From NCBI GenBank assembly GCA_024405895.1, contig JAKSNW010000006.1:1-64000 (forward strand): a stretch of DNA of 64,000 nt, written 5' to 3'. The notes below the pieces were generated by a model. It did no database searches and was not told the origin of the DNA. It was given only the letters and a program-made list of their open reading frames with translations. Every line of letters begins with the position of its first letter. Positions within the stretch are counted from its first letter, which is position 1. Made by a program: the position numbers and the translations under genes. The stretch comes from Paludibacteraceae bacterium. Its GTDB lineage: Bacteria; Bacteroidota; Bacteroidia; Bacteroidales; Paludibacteraceae. Shown in pieces: positions 1-9,271 of this stretch.

Positions 1-10
1 TTTTGGGCAA

Positions 11-18
11 CAAAGGTA
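11..18 (-). promoter_or_regulatory. Leftward Bacteroidota -7 box near the window edge
   Basis: Read on the minus strand this is TACCTTTG, the Bacteroidota -7 consensus TAnnTTTG, preceded by a T-rich stretch. It would drive a gene to the left of the window that cannot be seen here. Confidence 0.5.
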
Positions 19-198
19 GTTTTTTTTTTGAAACCACCAAACGTTTCTCCGACAAAAATCGCTGATACTATGAAATTTGCTTGTTTGCTTACAATCTTTA
101 AGCAAACCATAGCTTCACCCCAGACTTCCCGCAGTGCAATGCTTGCAGAATGAAACCACACGCTCTGAAATGATGGTTTTAGATTTTCTGAAAACATC

Positions 199-492
199 GT
201 GCAGGTCTTGCATGGTCACGAAATATTTTCTGAAAACATCATGCAGGTCTTGCACGGTCACGAAATATTTTCTAAAACGATCGTGCAAGCCTTGCGGAGG
301 TCAAAATATTTTCTGAAAACATCGTGCAGGTCTTGCACGGTCACGAAATATTTTCTGAAACCATCGTGCAGGTCTTGCACGGTCGCCAAATATTTTCTGA
401 AAACATCGTGCAAGCCTTGCATGGTCTTCGACAATTTTTGCGAACCAGCGTGCAGGTCTTGCAAGGTCTCCAATAATTTTTGCAAGACATAA
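199..492. repeat. Intergenic tandem array 1, 42-bp period with GTGCA-N5-TGCAC core
   Basis: Seven cores of the form GTGCA-GGTCT-TGCAC (variants GTGCA-AGCCT-TGCAT and similar) start at 199, 241, 283, 324, 366, 408 and 450, so the spacing is 42, 42, 41, 42, 42 and 42. Each core is a 5-bp inverted repeat around 5 nt, followed by an A/T-rich half with GAAATATTTTCTGAAA. Because 42 is 14 codons, stop-free frames appear on both strands. The single 41-bp unit breaks every frame, which argues that the array acts as DNA or RNA and is not coding. It ends about 65 bp before the aspS promoter. The rest of positions 19-198 holds an 8-bp inverted repeat (83-90 with 100-107) and no gene. Confidence 0.9.
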
Positions 493-557
493 TATATAAA
501 TAGTATGCGTGATTGATTTTTTACAGTTCAGGTTCACTAAAAACCATAGAAAAAACT

Positions 558-565
558 TAACTTTG
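558..565 (+). promoter_or_regulatory. aspS promoter -7 box
   Basis: TAACTTTG followed by C matches the Bacteroidota -7 element. It lies 110 bp before the aspS start. No clear -33 TTTG is seen at the expected distance. Confidence 0.6.
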
Positions 566-674
566 CAAACTTGAAATGGTGGGTTGGTCTATGCGCTTCG
601 GCAAGATACGACCATACTACGGAAAAGGTGGATTATCACCTTATTATCAACGAATAAAAATAAAGAAATACAAT

Positions 675-2435
675 ATGTTTAGAACTTCCACTTGCGGCGA
701 ATTGCGCCTCGCTGATGCTGGCAAAGAAGTAACTTTGGCTGGCTGGGTGCAAAGAGTCAGAAAAATGGGCGGTATGACATTTGTGGATCTTCGCGACCGC
801 TATGGCATCACCCAATTGGTTTTCGACCAAGAACGCGACAACGAACTCTGCGAAAAAGCAAACAAACTGGGACGCGAGTTTGTGATTCAAGCTATCGGCA
901 CCGTTGCTGAACGTACTTCGAAGAACCCTAAGAATCCAACAGGCGACATCGAAATCATCGTTAAACAACTCAATATCATCAATGCCTCTGCCCTTCCTCC
1001 TTTCACCATTGAGGATGAGACCGACGGTGGCGACGATATCCGCATGCAATACCGCTATCTCGACCTCCGCCGCAATGCCGTTCGCAAGAATCTGGAATTG
1101 CGTCATAAAATGGCGTTTGAGGTTCGCCGCTATCTCGACGAGCATGGCTTCCTTGAGGTGGAGACCCCAGTGCTGATCAAGTCAACACCAGAGGGTGCAC
1201 GCGACTTCATCGTTCCAAGCCGTATGAATCCAGGTCAGTTCTATGCCTTGCCACAGAGCCCACAAACACTGAAGCAGTTGTTGATGGTGAGCGGTTTCGA
1301 CCGTTATTTCCAAATCGTGAAATGTTTCCGCGATGAAGACCTCCGTGCAGACCGTCAGCCTGAGTTCACACAGATCGACTGCGAGATGTCGTTCGTGGAG
1401 CAGGAAGATATCATCACCTTGTTTGAGGGCATGAGCAAACACTTGTTCAAGACCTTGAAAGGTATTGAGTTTGACGGTGCTTGGCCACGTATGACATGGC
1501 ACGATGCCATGAAGTATTATGGTTCCGACAAACCTGACACACGTTTCGACATGCGTTTCGTGGAGCTGATGGATGTGCTTCAAGGTCACGGCTTCAGCGT
1601 ATTTGATCAGGCAAAATATATCGGCGGTATCTGCGTGAAAGGTGCTGCTACTTATACACGTAAGCAACTCGACGCATTGACCGAGTTTGTGAAGAAACCA
1701 CAGGTTGGTGCCAAAGGTATGGTCTATGCACGTGTAGAGGCAGATGGCAACGTGAAGTCAAGCGTTGACAAATTCTATACTCAAGAGGTGCTTCAACAGA
1801 TGAAGGCAGAGATGAAAGCCGAACCAGGCGATTTGATTCTCATCCTTTCTGGCGATAACGTCAACAAGACACGTGTGCAACTCGGTACACTCCGTCTCGA
1901 GGTGGCTAACCAACTCGGTTTGAGAGACAAGAACAAATACTCTTGCCTCTGGGTGGTTGACTTCCCATTGTTTGAATGGAGCGAAGAAGATCAGCGTTAC
2001 TACGCTATGCACCACCCATTCACTTCACCAAAACTTGAGGACGTGCCATTGTTGGACAGCGATCCAGGTGCTGTTCGTGCCAATGCCTACGACATGGTCA
2101 TCAACGGTGTTGAAGTGGGCGGTGGTAGTATCCGTATCCACGACAGCAAGTTGCAGCATAAGATGTTTGAGTGCCTCGGTTTCACTCCAGAACAGGCAGA
2201 GGAGCAGTTTGGCTTCTTGATGAATGCCTTCAAGTTCGGTGCACCACCTCATGGCGGTTTGGCTTACGGTCTCGACCGTTTCGTGTCTCTCTTCGCTGGT
2301 CTCGACTCTATCCGCGACTGTATCGCCTTCCCAAAGAACAACCAGGGTCGCGATGTGATGTTGGACGCTCCAAGTGTGATTGCTCAATCACAACTCGACG
2401 AGTTGAATCTCTCTATCGTAGAAAAAGAGAAGTAA
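675..2435 (+). CDS. aspS: Aspartyl-tRNA synthetase
   Basis: Class II aminoacyl-tRNA synthetase that charges tRNA-Asp with aspartate. The 586-residue length is usual for bacterial AspRS. An N-terminal OB-fold anticodon-binding domain (about residues 1-105, beginning [11 protein letters not shown]) is followed by the catalytic core. Motif 2 reads [18 protein letters not shown] and motif 3 GLAYGLDRF near the C-terminus; the bacterial GAD insert lies between. The open frame extends to 576, but ATG 675 begins the family N-terminus and leaves a leader after the -7 box. The gene stands alone and is followed by a strong terminator. Confidence 0.97.
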   Translation: MFRTSTCGELRLADAGKEVTLAGWVQRVRKMGGMTFVDLRDRYGITQLVFDQERDNELCEKANKLGREFVIQAIGTVAERTSKNPKNPTGDIEIIVKQLNIINASALPPFTIEDETDGGDDIRMQYRYLDLRRNAVRKNLELRHKMAFEVRRYLDEHGFLEVETPVLIKSTPEGARDFIVPSRMNPGQFYALPQSPQTLKQLLMVSGFDRYFQIVKCFRDEDLRADRQPEFTQIDCEMSFVEQEDIITLFEGMSKHLFKTLKGIEFDGAWPRMTWHDAMKYYGSDKPDTRFDMRFVELMDVLQGHGFSVFDQAKYIGGICVKGAATYTRKQLDALTEFVKKPQVGAKGMVYARVEADGNVKSSVDKFYTQEVLQQMKAEMKAEPGDLILILSGDNVNKTRVQLGTLRLEVANQLGLRDKNKYSCLWVVDFPLFEWSEEDQRYYAMHHPFTSPKLEDVPLLDSDPGAVRANAYDMVINGVEVGGGSIRIHDSKLQHKMFECLGFTPEQAEEQFGFLMNAFKFGAPPHGGLAYGLDRFVSLFAGLDSIRDCIAFPKNNQGRDVMLDAPSVIAQSQLDELNLSIVEKEK

Positions 2436-2457
2436 TCCCCTCCCCTTTCTATACAAC

Positions 2458-2495
2458 AAGCGCGAGCACCTTTCGGTGTTCGCGCTTTCTTTTTG
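2458..2495 (+). terminator. aspS intrinsic terminator
   Basis: A G+C-rich stem AGCGCGAGCACC / GGTGTTCGCGCT with a TTTC loop is followed by a T-rich run, 23 bp after the aspS stop. Confidence 0.9.
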
Positions 2496-2526
2496 TCTGC
2501 TTGTCATACTATATATATTGTATGCA

Positions 2527-2562
2527 AACAAAAAGAGCCGCGCTGAAATCAGCACGGCTCTC
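2527..2562 (-). terminator. serC intrinsic terminator
   Basis: On the minus strand GAGCCGTGCTG-ATTT-CAGCGCGGCTC is followed by TTTTTG, just past the serC stop. It sits back to back with the aspS terminator between the two convergent genes. Confidence 0.9.
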
Positions 2563-2585
2563 GGTGAGAATTATCTTAAACTGAA

Positions 2586-3668
2586 TTATTTGTTCAATTT
2601 TTCGAATTCTTGCATGCAATCTACCAAAGCTTGAACGTCTTCGAGTTCGCAAGCGTTGTAGATAGAAGCACGGAAACCACCTACTGAACGGTGACCTTTG
2701 ATACCAACCATGCCGCGTTCTTTAGCAAATGCCATGAAAGCGTCTTGTTTGTCTTCGTAGCCTGGAGCCATTACGAAGCAAACGTTCATGCGTGAACGGT
2801 CTTCTTTCTCAGCTGTGCCAACGAACATAGAGTTGCGGTCGATCTCGTTGTAGAGGAGTTCTGCTTTAGCGCAGTTGCGTTTGTACATACCTTCAACGCC
2901 ACCGTTCTCTTTCACCCATTTCAAGGTCTCGTGCATAACGAAGATAGCTGATACAGGAGGAGTGTTGAACATTGAGTGGTTCTTTTGCTCTTCTGGGCAG
3001 TGTGTGCGGTAGTCTACCATGGTTTGGAGAGGACGCTCAACTTTGCCGAGGAGGTCTTTGCGAACGATTACGAAAGTAACACCTGCAGGGCCTACGTTTT
3101 TCTGAGCACCACCGTAGATCATAGCATATTTCTTCACGTCAACAGGACGGCTCATGATGTCAGAGCTCATGTCAGCGATCAAATTGATTGGGCAGTCCAT
3201 ATCGTATTTGATTTCTGTGCCGTAGATAGTGTTGTTGGTTGTGATGTGGAAATAGTCAGCATCTGTTGGGATGGTGTAGTTCTTTGGAATGTAGCTGTAG
3301 GTTTTGTCTTCTGATGAAGCTACGATTTCAACTTCGCCGTAGAATTTAGCCTCTTTAGCAGCTTTCTTAGCCCAAACACCAGTCTGGAGGTAAGCAGCTT
3401 TCTTGTTGAGCATGTTGGCAGCAACGGTGAAGAATTGTGTTGAAGCACCACCACCGAGGAACATAACTGCATATTCTTCTGGGATGTTCAACAATTCGCG
3501 CCACATTTGCTCTGTCTCAGCCATGATGCGCTCCCAACCTGGAGTACGGTGAGAGATTTCAAGAAGACCGATGCCAGTGTTGTCGAAGTTACGGATAGCT
3601 TCGATGGTTGATTCGATGGCCTGCTTTGGCAAACAGCAAGGACCAGCGTTGAAATTGTGCATTTTCAT
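2586..3668 (-). CDS. serC: Phosphoserine aminotransferase
   Basis: PLP-dependent class V aminotransferase that makes 3-phosphoserine from 3-phosphohydroxypyruvate and glutamate, and also serves the PdxB/PdxA vitamin B6 route. The 360-residue protein starts [14 protein letters not shown] and has the PLP-lysine region [13 protein letters not shown], a full-length match to the family. pdxA of the same B6 route lies at 20952 but is not linked. It is transcribed alone from a leftward promoter about 90 bp upstream. Confidence 0.96.
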   Translation of the reverse strand: MKMHNFNAGPCCLPKQAIESTIEAIRNFDNTGIGLLEISHRTPGWERIMAETEQMWRELLNIPEEYAVMFLGGGASTQFFTVAANMLNKKAAYLQTGVWAKKAAKEAKFYGEVEIVASSEDKTYSYIPKNYTIPTDADYFHITTNNTIYGTEIKYDMDCPINLIADMSSDIMSRPVDVKKYAMIYGGAQKNVGPAGVTFVIVRKDLLGKVERPLQTMVDYRTHCPEEQKNHSMFNTPPVSAIFVMHETLKWVKENGGVEGMYKRNCAKAELLYNEIDRNSMFVGTAEKEDRSRMNVCFVMAPGYEDKQDAFMAFAKERGMVGIKGHRSVGGFRASIYNACELEDVQALVDCMQEFEKLNK

Positions 3669-3753
3669 AATGAACTATTTATTTTTTGAGTTTGATTTCT
3701 GTCTTATTTTTCAGCACTTTGCACGTTTGGCAAGGTGCTTATAAAATTTGGGA

Positions 3754-3761
3754 CAAAGGTA
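3754..3761 (-). promoter_or_regulatory. serC promoter -7 box
   Basis: TACCTTTG on the minus strand, followed by TC, 86 bp before the serC ATG. Confidence 0.65.
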
Positions 3762-3805
3762 GTGATTTTTCAATGAGGTAACAAATTAAAACGTGTCTTT
3801 TTTAC

Positions 3806-3813
3806 TACCTTTG
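3806..3813 (+). promoter_or_regulatory. Chromate-transporter operon -7 box
   Basis: TACCTTTG followed by C, 24 bp before ATG 3838. It rules out the longer reading frame that opens at 3793, because transcription would start inside it. Confidence 0.65.
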
Positions 3814-3837
3814 CACTCGAAATTAGAATATATTTTA

Positions 3838-4401
3838 ATGACATCGTTATTATCTCTTTTTGGCTCTTTCGCAAAGATTGGCGCATTCACCATCGGCGGT
3901 GGATATGCGATGATTCCAATCATAGAAAGAGATGTTGTTGACAAACACCATTGGATTGATAAAGAGGATTTTATCGACCTACTTGTGATTGCTCAAACAG
4001 CACCAGGCATCCTGGCTGTAAACATGGCAATTCTCGTTGGCAATAAGATTCGTGGTTGGAAAGGTGCTTTGGTGAGCGCCTTCGGAGCTGCACTCCCCTC
4101 CTTCGTCATCATCCTTTGTTTCGCCATCTTTCTGACACAATATAAAGACAGTGCCATCTTCGTGAAGATTTTCAAGGCGGTTCGTCCTGCCGTTGTGGCA
4201 CTGATTGCCGTGCCTGTGTTCAATCTCGCCAAGACTGCCAAGGTGACATGGAAGACGTGTTGGATTCCCGCATTGGTGGCTTTGGCTATCTGGCAACTGA
4301 ACATCTCGCCAATCCTTATGATTATTGTAGGTGGTGTGATTGGTGCCATCATGGCCTATTGCCAAATGAATAAACAGAAGAAAGAGGAGGCACAGCAATG
4401 A
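3838..4401 (+). CDS. Chromate transporter (CHR family), first half-size subunit
   Basis: Integral membrane protein of 187 residues, mostly hydrophobic, with the CHR-family signature FTIGGGYAMIPIIERD near residues 16-30 and the conserved APGILAVN loop. Full-size ChrA is a fusion of two such halves. Here the halves are separate genes, as in the short-chain CHR group. The second half begins in the stop codon of this one (ATGA overlap at 4398-4401), so the two are co-translated and probably form a heterodimer. Chromate efflux is the family name; the natural substrate in this organism is not shown by the sequence. Confidence 0.88.
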   Translation: MTSLLSLFGSFAKIGAFTIGGGYAMIPIIERDVVDKHHWIDKEDFIDLLVIAQTAPGILAVNMAILVGNKIRGWKGALVSAFGAALPSFVIILCFAIFLTQYKDSAIFVKIFKAVRPAVVALIAVPVFNLAKTAKVTWKTCWIPALVALAIWQLNISPILMIIVGGVIGAIMAYCQMNKQKKEEAQQ

Positions 4402-4934
4402 TTTATCTTCAGCTTTTTCTCACATTCTTCAAGATTGGCTTGTTCGGCTTCGGTGGCGGCTATGCGATGCTATCGATGATTCAATTTGAAATCGTAGAAC
4501 ATCATCCTTGGCTTTCAAGCACAGATTTCACCAACATGGTTGCTGTCAGCCAGATTACCCCTGGTCCTATCGGTATCAACAGCGCAACCTACGCCGGTTA
4601 TCTCGCTTCGGGCACGGTGCTTGGCTCTGTGGTTGCCACTTTGGCTATCATGCTTCCTTCGTTTATCATCGTGGCATTGTTGGCTTTGGCAATCAGCAAG
4701 GTGAAGACGAATCCGTATTTCAACGGTGCAATGAAGATGTTGCGTGTCGTGGTCATCGGTCTGATTGCTGCTGCTGCTCTGCTCCTTATCAACGAAGAGA
4801 ACTTCGGCGAGGGATGCCGCGACATCATCAGTTGGATTCTTTTCGGTGCTACTTTCGTGGCTACGAAATGGTTTAAGGTGCATCCAATTCTTGCCATTGT
4901 CATCGCTGCGGTAATCGGTATCATCATCTATTAA
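4398..4934 (+). CDS. Chromate transporter (CHR family), second half-size subunit
   Basis: Membrane protein of 178 residues, the partner of the preceding gene. The GFGGGYAML signature occurs at about residues 17-25 and [10 protein letters not shown] near residue 53, both typical of CHR domains and closer to the family consensus than the first half. It overlaps its neighbour by ATGA. No chromate-responsive regulator (ChrB-like) lies nearby. Confidence 0.88.
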   Translation: MIYLQLFLTFFKIGLFGFGGGYAMLSMIQFEIVEHHPWLSSTDFTNMVAVSQITPGPIGINSATYAGYLASGTVLGSVVATLAIMLPSFIIVALLALAISKVKTNPYFNGAMKMLRVVVIGLIAAAALLLINEENFGEGCRDIISWILFGATFVATKWFKVHPILAIVIAAVIGIIIY

Positions 4935-4975
4935 AAAATCGGGGCAAAGAGAGTACGCAATCGGAAAAATATCGT

Positions 4976-4983
4976 TATCTTTG
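4976..4983 (+). promoter_or_regulatory. gcvH promoter -7 box
   Basis: TATCTTTG followed by C, 48 bp before the gcvH ATG at 5032. It excludes the upstream in-frame ATG at 4981, which would lie at the promoter. Confidence 0.7.
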
Positions 4984-5031
4984 CACCACGAAAATTCGCA
5001 AATCAATTACATCTTAATATTAAGTAATACA

Positions 5032-5409
5032 ATGAACGTTCCAGCAAATTTGAAATACACGAAAGACCACGAGTGGATTCGTGTAGAAGGCAATGAAGCC
5101 TACATCGGTATCACAGACTTCGCTCAAAGCGAACTCGGTGAAATCGTATTCGTTGAAATCGAAACAGAAGGTGAGACCCTCGACAAAGAAGGTACTTTCG
5201 GTTCTGTAGAAGCAGTTAAAACTGTTGCTGAACTCTACATGCCAGTTGGCGGTGAAGTTCTCGAGGTTAACGCTGAACTCAACGATCAACCAGAACTCGT
5301 AAACAACGATCCATACGGCAAAGGCTGGATGATCAAGATCGCTATCACCAACGCTGCTGAGTTGGACGAGCTCATGGACGCAGAAGCTTACAAAGGTATC
5401 ATCGGATAA
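5032..5409 (+). CDS. gcvH: Glycine cleavage system H protein
   Basis: Lipoyl carrier protein of 125 residues that shuttles the aminomethyl group between the P, T and L proteins. The lipoylation site is Lys63 in [13 protein letters not shown], with the KDHEWIR N-terminal motif. Length and start fit the family. gcvP and gcvT are not in the window, so the complex is encoded in pieces. A terminator follows immediately. Confidence 0.96.
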   Translation: MNVPANLKYTKDHEWIRVEGNEAYIGITDFAQSELGEIVFVEIETEGETLDKEGTFGSVEAVKTVAELYMPVGGEVLEVNAELNDQPELVNNDPYGKGWMIKIAITNAAELDELMDAEAYKGIIG

Positions 5410-5429
5410 TTTTGTACTAAACGCTAACG

Positions 5430-5470
5430 ACATCCGAAAGGGGCTTGCTCTTTTCGGATGTTCTTTTTTT
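5430..5470 (+). terminator. gcvH terminator in front of folK
   Basis: The stem ACATCCGAAA / TTTTCGGATGT is followed by CTTTTTTT. It ends 6 bp before the folK ATG, so folK would need read-through or a promoter I could not identify. Confidence 0.85.
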
Positions 5471-5475
5471 ATACT

Positions 5476-5964
5476 ATGGCTCAACTGATTCTCTCTATCG
5501 GCACCAATCTTGGCAATAAAAAACAGAATCTCATGGATGCAATAGCACAGATTGCCTCCAAAATTGGCGTATGCACAATGGTTTCTCCTTTTTACAAGAC
5601 AGAACCATGGGGATTCACTTCGGAAAACAGTTTTTTGAATGGTATCGTGGTGGTGGAAACTACGCTGCAGCCAATGGAGATTCTTGACGTGACGCAGCAG
5701 ATTGAAAAGCAGTTAGGCCGAAAAGTAAAATCCATCAACGGTTATGCCGACCGACTGATTGACATTGACCTTGTGGATTATGACCATCAGATTGTGGAGA
5801 CAGAGCGTCTGACACTGCCCCACCGATTGATGGAAGAGAGAAATTTTGTGCTGAAGCCGTTGTGTGATGTGTTGCCCGAATGGGAACATCCTGTGCTGAA
5901 GAAAACGGCTAAGGATTTGTTGGCTGAGTCGCCGGACACATCAGAACCGATAGCTGAAACCTAA
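5476..5964 (+). CDS. folK: 2-amino-4-hydroxy-6-hydroxymethyldihydropteridine diphosphokinase
   Basis: HPPK transfers pyrophosphate from ATP to hydroxymethyl-dihydropterin in folate synthesis. The 162-residue protein has the LSIGTNLG start, the FYKTEPWGF loop and the DRLIDIDLVDYD / LPHRLMEERNFVLKPL motifs with metal-binding aspartates. ATG 5476 is chosen over the frame opening at 5458 because it lies after the terminator hairpin and begins the family N-terminus. Its 3' end overlaps the convergent DUF3078 gene by 24 bp. folB is 47 kb away. Confidence 0.94.
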   Translation: MAQLILSIGTNLGNKKQNLMDAIAQIASKIGVCTMVSPFYKTEPWGFTSENSFLNGIVVVETTLQPMEILDVTQQIEKQLGRKVKSINGYADRLIDIDLVDYDHQIVETERLTLPHRLMEERNFVLKPLCDVLPEWEHPVLKKTAKDLLAESPDTSEPIAET

Positions 5965-7167
5965 ACTGGTCAGCTCTTTAAGCTGAATCTTTGGTTTTGA
6001 ACCATCTTCCGTCTTTACGGTGCTATCGTAGCGTGGGTTCACAGAGACACGTGCACTGAGGTAACGGTTGATGATGAAATTACCTACAACTTCCCAATCC
6101 CACTCAATGCCTTTATAGTTGGTATAGAGTTTCATCTTGCTATCCAATACGATTTCGCGTGTAAAGGAATAGCTGAACTTCACCTCCAAAGAACTACCGA
6201 ACTGATGCAGTATCTTTTTACCATCGGGGATACCCACTTTGTCTGCCACAGAGGTAGTGACACTAGGATGAACAGTGGTATCGTTCACATAGACCATCTT
6301 ATACGACAACGGCGAGAGCATGACGGAGATAATCTTCTTGTATTTGTAGTCCATACCGAGGTTGCCGTAAAAACGAATCGGTGAAAGCGGTGCTGTAGCA
6401 CGCTCGTAACTATTGGAAAGGTAGGTGTTGAATAGTGTGGCCGACGCTTCTGCAGATGCGGTATAGTAGAAATTTTTGAACGCTTTGACGCCAAACTTGG
6501 TATTGAGTTTCAGGAGGTCTTCGCCGACACGTAGTTTGTGTAGCGAGTCGCTGACCACACCGTTCATGCCAGCTTTCCACTCAAAGAGGTTTTCCCACTG
6601 AATCTTTTTATTATCAAATTTAAGTTGGGCATTGATATATCCTAACAAAGCAAGCGAACTCTCACCACCATTATACCAGTTGGGAGAAATATAGTTTTGT
6701 GTACCTTGCAACTGGATGAGCAGTGTGCGATTCCAATTCTTCAATGTGCCATCTTTCACATGTTGCAATTTTTCCTTGTTAGAAGATGGACGAAACATCA
6801 AATTGCTGTCAACAACCGTCACATTATTCTTACCTCTTGTATGAAGCACAAAGACATCGTCATGCAAAGGCAACTGGTTATAGTGATATCGATAAGCTTC
6901 TGGATGAGAATTTACAACGTATGTTCGTGCATTGTTGCGTACCTTTTTCAAACTGTTGGTGGTATCCACCATATTCTTACCTTTATCAACAAATACCCAA
7001 TCAAGGAACAGCGGATTGGTAGTGGCTTCTTCGATGGCAGCCTGATGAATACGTAATGAGTCTTCCGATGTGATAATACTGACACTATCGCGCACAACAT
7101 GTTGAGCTGTCATGGAAAAACAGCCCATTAGCATGCAATACAATATTGTTATCAGTCGGTTTCTCAT
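5941..7167 (-). CDS. DUF3078 secreted protein
   Basis: The 408-residue protein has a signal peptide (about residues 1-21, ending SMTAQ) and a beta-rich body ending in aromatic LGFSYRF, as in outer-membrane barrel proteins of Bacteroidota. I recognise it as the DUF3078 family; its role is unknown. The repeated YYTASAEAS, YGNLGMDYKYK and VKFSYSF segments look like membrane beta-strands. It lies 27 bp downstream of hflX on the same strand, so it may be co-transcribed, and its tail overlaps folK on the opposite strand. Confidence 0.85.
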   Translation of the reverse strand: MRNRLITILYCMLMGCFSMTAQHVVRDSVSIITSEDSLRIHQAAIEEATTNPLFLDWVFVDKGKNMVDTTNSLKKVRNNARTYVVNSHPEAYRYHYNQLPLHDDVFVLHTRGKNNVTVVDSNLMFRPSSNKEKLQHVKDGTLKNWNRTLLIQLQGTQNYISPNWYNGGESSLALLGYINAQLKFDNKKIQWENLFEWKAGMNGVVSDSLHKLRVGEDLLKLNTKFGVKAFKNFYYTASAEASATLFNTYLSNSYERATAPLSPIRFYGNLGMDYKYKKIISVMLSPLSYKMVYVNDTTVHPSVTTSVADKVGIPDGKKILHQFGSSLEVKFSYSFTREIVLDSKMKLYTNYKGIEWDWEVVGNFIINRYLSARVSVNPRYDSTVKTEDGSKPKIQLKELTSLGFSYRF

Positions 7168-7194
7168 TTTCTATCGTATAGTAGGGAGTCTGAC

Positions 7195-8409
7195 TTACTC
7201 TTCGGTAGTTTCGTAATTTTGGAACAGGAAGTCGTTGTAAGGGAATCGGGTTACGTGAATTTCTTTCACACGCTGATACATCAGTTGCTTAAGATTCTCG
7301 ATGTTTAGTTTTTCTTTTGCACTGAGGAAGATGCAGTCGCCATTGAGACGAGCCATCCAAGTTTGCTTCAGATCATCGAGGCTTAGATTCTCACGTGTCA
7401 CAGGTGAAAGATCATCTTCATCTTTCGGTGTATAAGTGAAGGCATCCACCTTGTTAAATACCAAAATGGTTGGTTTATCTTCGTTGCTGATTTCGCGTAG
7501 TGTTTTATTAACCACTTCGTATTGTTCCTCAAAATTTGGGTGCGAAATATCCACTACGTGAATCAAGAGATCTGCTTCGCGCACTTCATCCAGTGTACTC
7601 TTGAATGATTCAATCAATCCGTGAGGCAATTTACGGATAAATCCTACGGTGTCGCACAAAAGGAAAGGAAGGTTGTCAATTATAACCTTTCTCACTGTGG
7701 TGTCCAATGTAGCAAAGAGTTTGTTTTCGGCAAAGACGTCCGATTTACTCAAGAGATTCATCATGGTTGATTTGCCCACGTTGGTATAGCCAACCAAAGC
7801 AACGCGAACCATCTTGCCGCGATTCTTTCGTTGGGTTGCCATCTGACGGTCAATCTGCGAAAGACGTTGTTTGAGCAAAGATATTTTAGAGAGGATAATA
7901 CGACGGTCAGTTTCAATCTGTGTCTCACCAGGACCACGCATACCAATACCACCACGCTGACGTTCGAGGTGAGTCCAAAGACGTGTCAAACGTGGAAGCA
8001 TATATTGTAATTGCGCCAACTCTACCTGGGTCTTAGCGTAGGCAGTTTGGGCACGTTTTGCAAAGATATCAAGAATAAGATTGGTTCGGTCGAGAACTTT
8101 TACTTTCAATACTTTCTCGATATTTCGGAGCTGGAGTGCAGAGAGTTCGTCATCGAAAATTACCATTGACACATCTTCATTATCCTCAATGTACTGGCGG
8201 ATTTCTGCAAGTTTTCCTTCGCCAACAAACGTTTTAGGATTCGGATATTCAAGATGTTGGATAAAACGGCGTACAGGCATAGCACCTGCTGTCTCAGCAA
8301 GGAAAGCAAGTTCATCCAAATATTCCTTTGCTTTCACCTCGTTCTGTTGCTGTGTCACCAAACCCACTAACAGCGTGTTCTCTTCGTATATCTCAGTCTT
8401 ATTTTCCAT
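7195..8409 (-). CDS. hflX: GTPase HflX
   Basis: Ribosome-associated GTPase of the Obg/HflX group, linked in other bacteria to rescue or splitting of stalled ribosomes. The protein is 404 residues long. The N-terminal HflX domain contains the signature GGIGMRGPGETQIETDRR, followed by a long helical linker. The G domain starts near residue 205 with G1 GYTNVGKST, G3 DTVGF, G4 NKVD and G5 SAK. The promoter is directly upstream. Confidence 0.95.
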   Translation of the reverse strand: MENKTEIYEENTLLVGLVTQQQNEVKAKEYLDELAFLAETAGAMPVRRFIQHLEYPNPKTFVGEGKLAEIRQYIEDNEDVSMVIFDDELSALQLRNIEKVLKVKVLDRTNLILDIFAKRAQTAYAKTQVELAQLQYMLPRLTRLWTHLERQRGGIGMRGPGETQIETDRRIILSKISLLKQRLSQIDRQMATQRKNRGKMVRVALVGYTNVGKSTMMNLLSKSDVFAENKLFATLDTTVRKVIIDNLPFLLCDTVGFIRKLPHGLIESFKSTLDEVREADLLIHVVDISHPNFEEQYEVVNKTLREISNEDKPTILVFNKVDAFTYTPKDEDDLSPVTRENLSLDDLKQTWMARLNGDCIFLSAKEKLNIENLKQLMYQRVKEIHVTRFPYNDFLFQNYETTEE

Positions 8410-8426
8410 ATTGCTAAATCAAGTTG

Positions 8427-8434
8427 CAAAGATA
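8427..8434 (-). promoter_or_regulatory. hflX promoter -7 box
   Basis: TATCTTTG followed by C on the minus strand, 18 bp before the hflX ATG, which implies a very short leader. Confidence 0.65.
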
Positions 8435-8573
8435 CAACTATTCTGTGACATTTTGTTCCTCAGGAAAACACCTTAAAACCCCTTCAAGAACAAAATGTAG
8501 AAGTAATTCGAAAACTTCCAAATGGGAATTGCAGATTGAAAAAGAGATACATATATAATCACTCTGTCATCAT

Positions 8574-8604
8574 AAAAAAGCGCCCACAGAAGATCTGTGA
8601 ACGC
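8574..8604 (-). terminator. Terminator of the sigma-factor / membrane-protein pair
   Basis: On the minus strand GCGTTCACAGA-TCT-TCTGTGGGCGC (with two G-U pairs) is followed by TTTTTT. It lies 41 bp past the stop of the 202-residue gene. Confidence 0.75.
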
Positions 8605-8644
8605 CTCGCGGTAAGCCGCTATTGAAGAAATATGATGGAAATAT

Positions 8645-9253
8645 TTATTCGTTTGCAAGGGAACGATATTCTTCAACCTGGTCGATGATAGCTTGAAGAC
8701 GACGACGTGTTTTCTTCAGGTATAACAAACCAAAAGCCGCACCTATCAAACCGCCAACAAGGCAACCCACGGAGAGGCCGATGATGTATTCAATGGGTTG
8801 ATCAGATGTTTGCATATAGATTTCAATACCAAGCCAAATGAGCCAGAGAGTAAGCAGGATAATCTCAGGGGCACGCATGGTATATTCTTTGCGCATGGCA
8901 AGTTTCAATTTATCAACATAAGAAAGGAGGTCGGTGTCCATGTTTCTGAGCGTTTTCATCCATCGGTGACGACGAATCAAACGGAAGAAACTATATGCCA
9001 TGAACAATGCTGTAGCTATGGCAAAGTAGATTGATGTATTGAGAACGAAGTAGAATTGCAATGGAGGGAAGATGATAGCAAAAATACCTAACGCAAAGAG
9101 GAATTTGTCATCGTTCAAGATGTTGGTAAGGTTATGTTCACGCACCTTCTCAAGTTTGAGACGTGAGACAATGACCTGATCTTCCAGTTTTTGTTTTAGA
9201 AGTTCGTTCTGCTGACGGAGTTCGTCCAAGATTGAGTTCTCGAGGTTTTCCAT
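8645..9253 (-). CDS. Membrane protein next to an ECF sigma factor, putative sigma regulator
   Basis: I do not recognise a named family. The 202-residue protein has an acidic N-terminal helix rich in Gln, Glu and Leu (about residues 1-45, probably coiled coil and cytosolic). Two membrane segments (about 52-90), a charged loop, two more (about 128-180, the last with GGLIGAAFG) and a basic then acidic tail follow. It begins 18 bp after the sigma-factor gene. That position and layout suggest it restrains or senses for the sigma factor. No zinc-finger or FecR-type anti-sigma domain is visible, so this is inference. Confidence 0.75.
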   Translation of the reverse strand: MENLENSILDELRQQNELLKQKLEDQVIVSRLKLEKVREHNLTNILNDDKFLFALGIFAIIFPPLQFYFVLNTSIYFAIATALFMAYSFFRLIRRHRWMKTLRNMDTDLLSYVDKLKLAMRKEYTMRAPEIILLTLWLIWLGIEIYMQTSDQPIEYIIGLSVGCLVGGLIGAAFGLLYLKKTRRRLQAIIDQVEEYRSLANE

Positions 9254-9271
9254 ATAGAAATGTAGTTGTGT

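Noticed and set aside
134..537. Open frames on both strands across array 1, with 14-residue repeats such as FLKTSCRSCTVTKY
   Set aside because: They arise because 42 is a multiple of 3 and the unit lacks stops. A 41-bp unit shifts the frame mid-array, and no promoter or family match supports coding.
8473..8676. 67-codon minus-strand frame between hflX and the membrane protein
   Set aside because: It starts inside the membrane-protein gene and contains the terminator stem; no homologous features.
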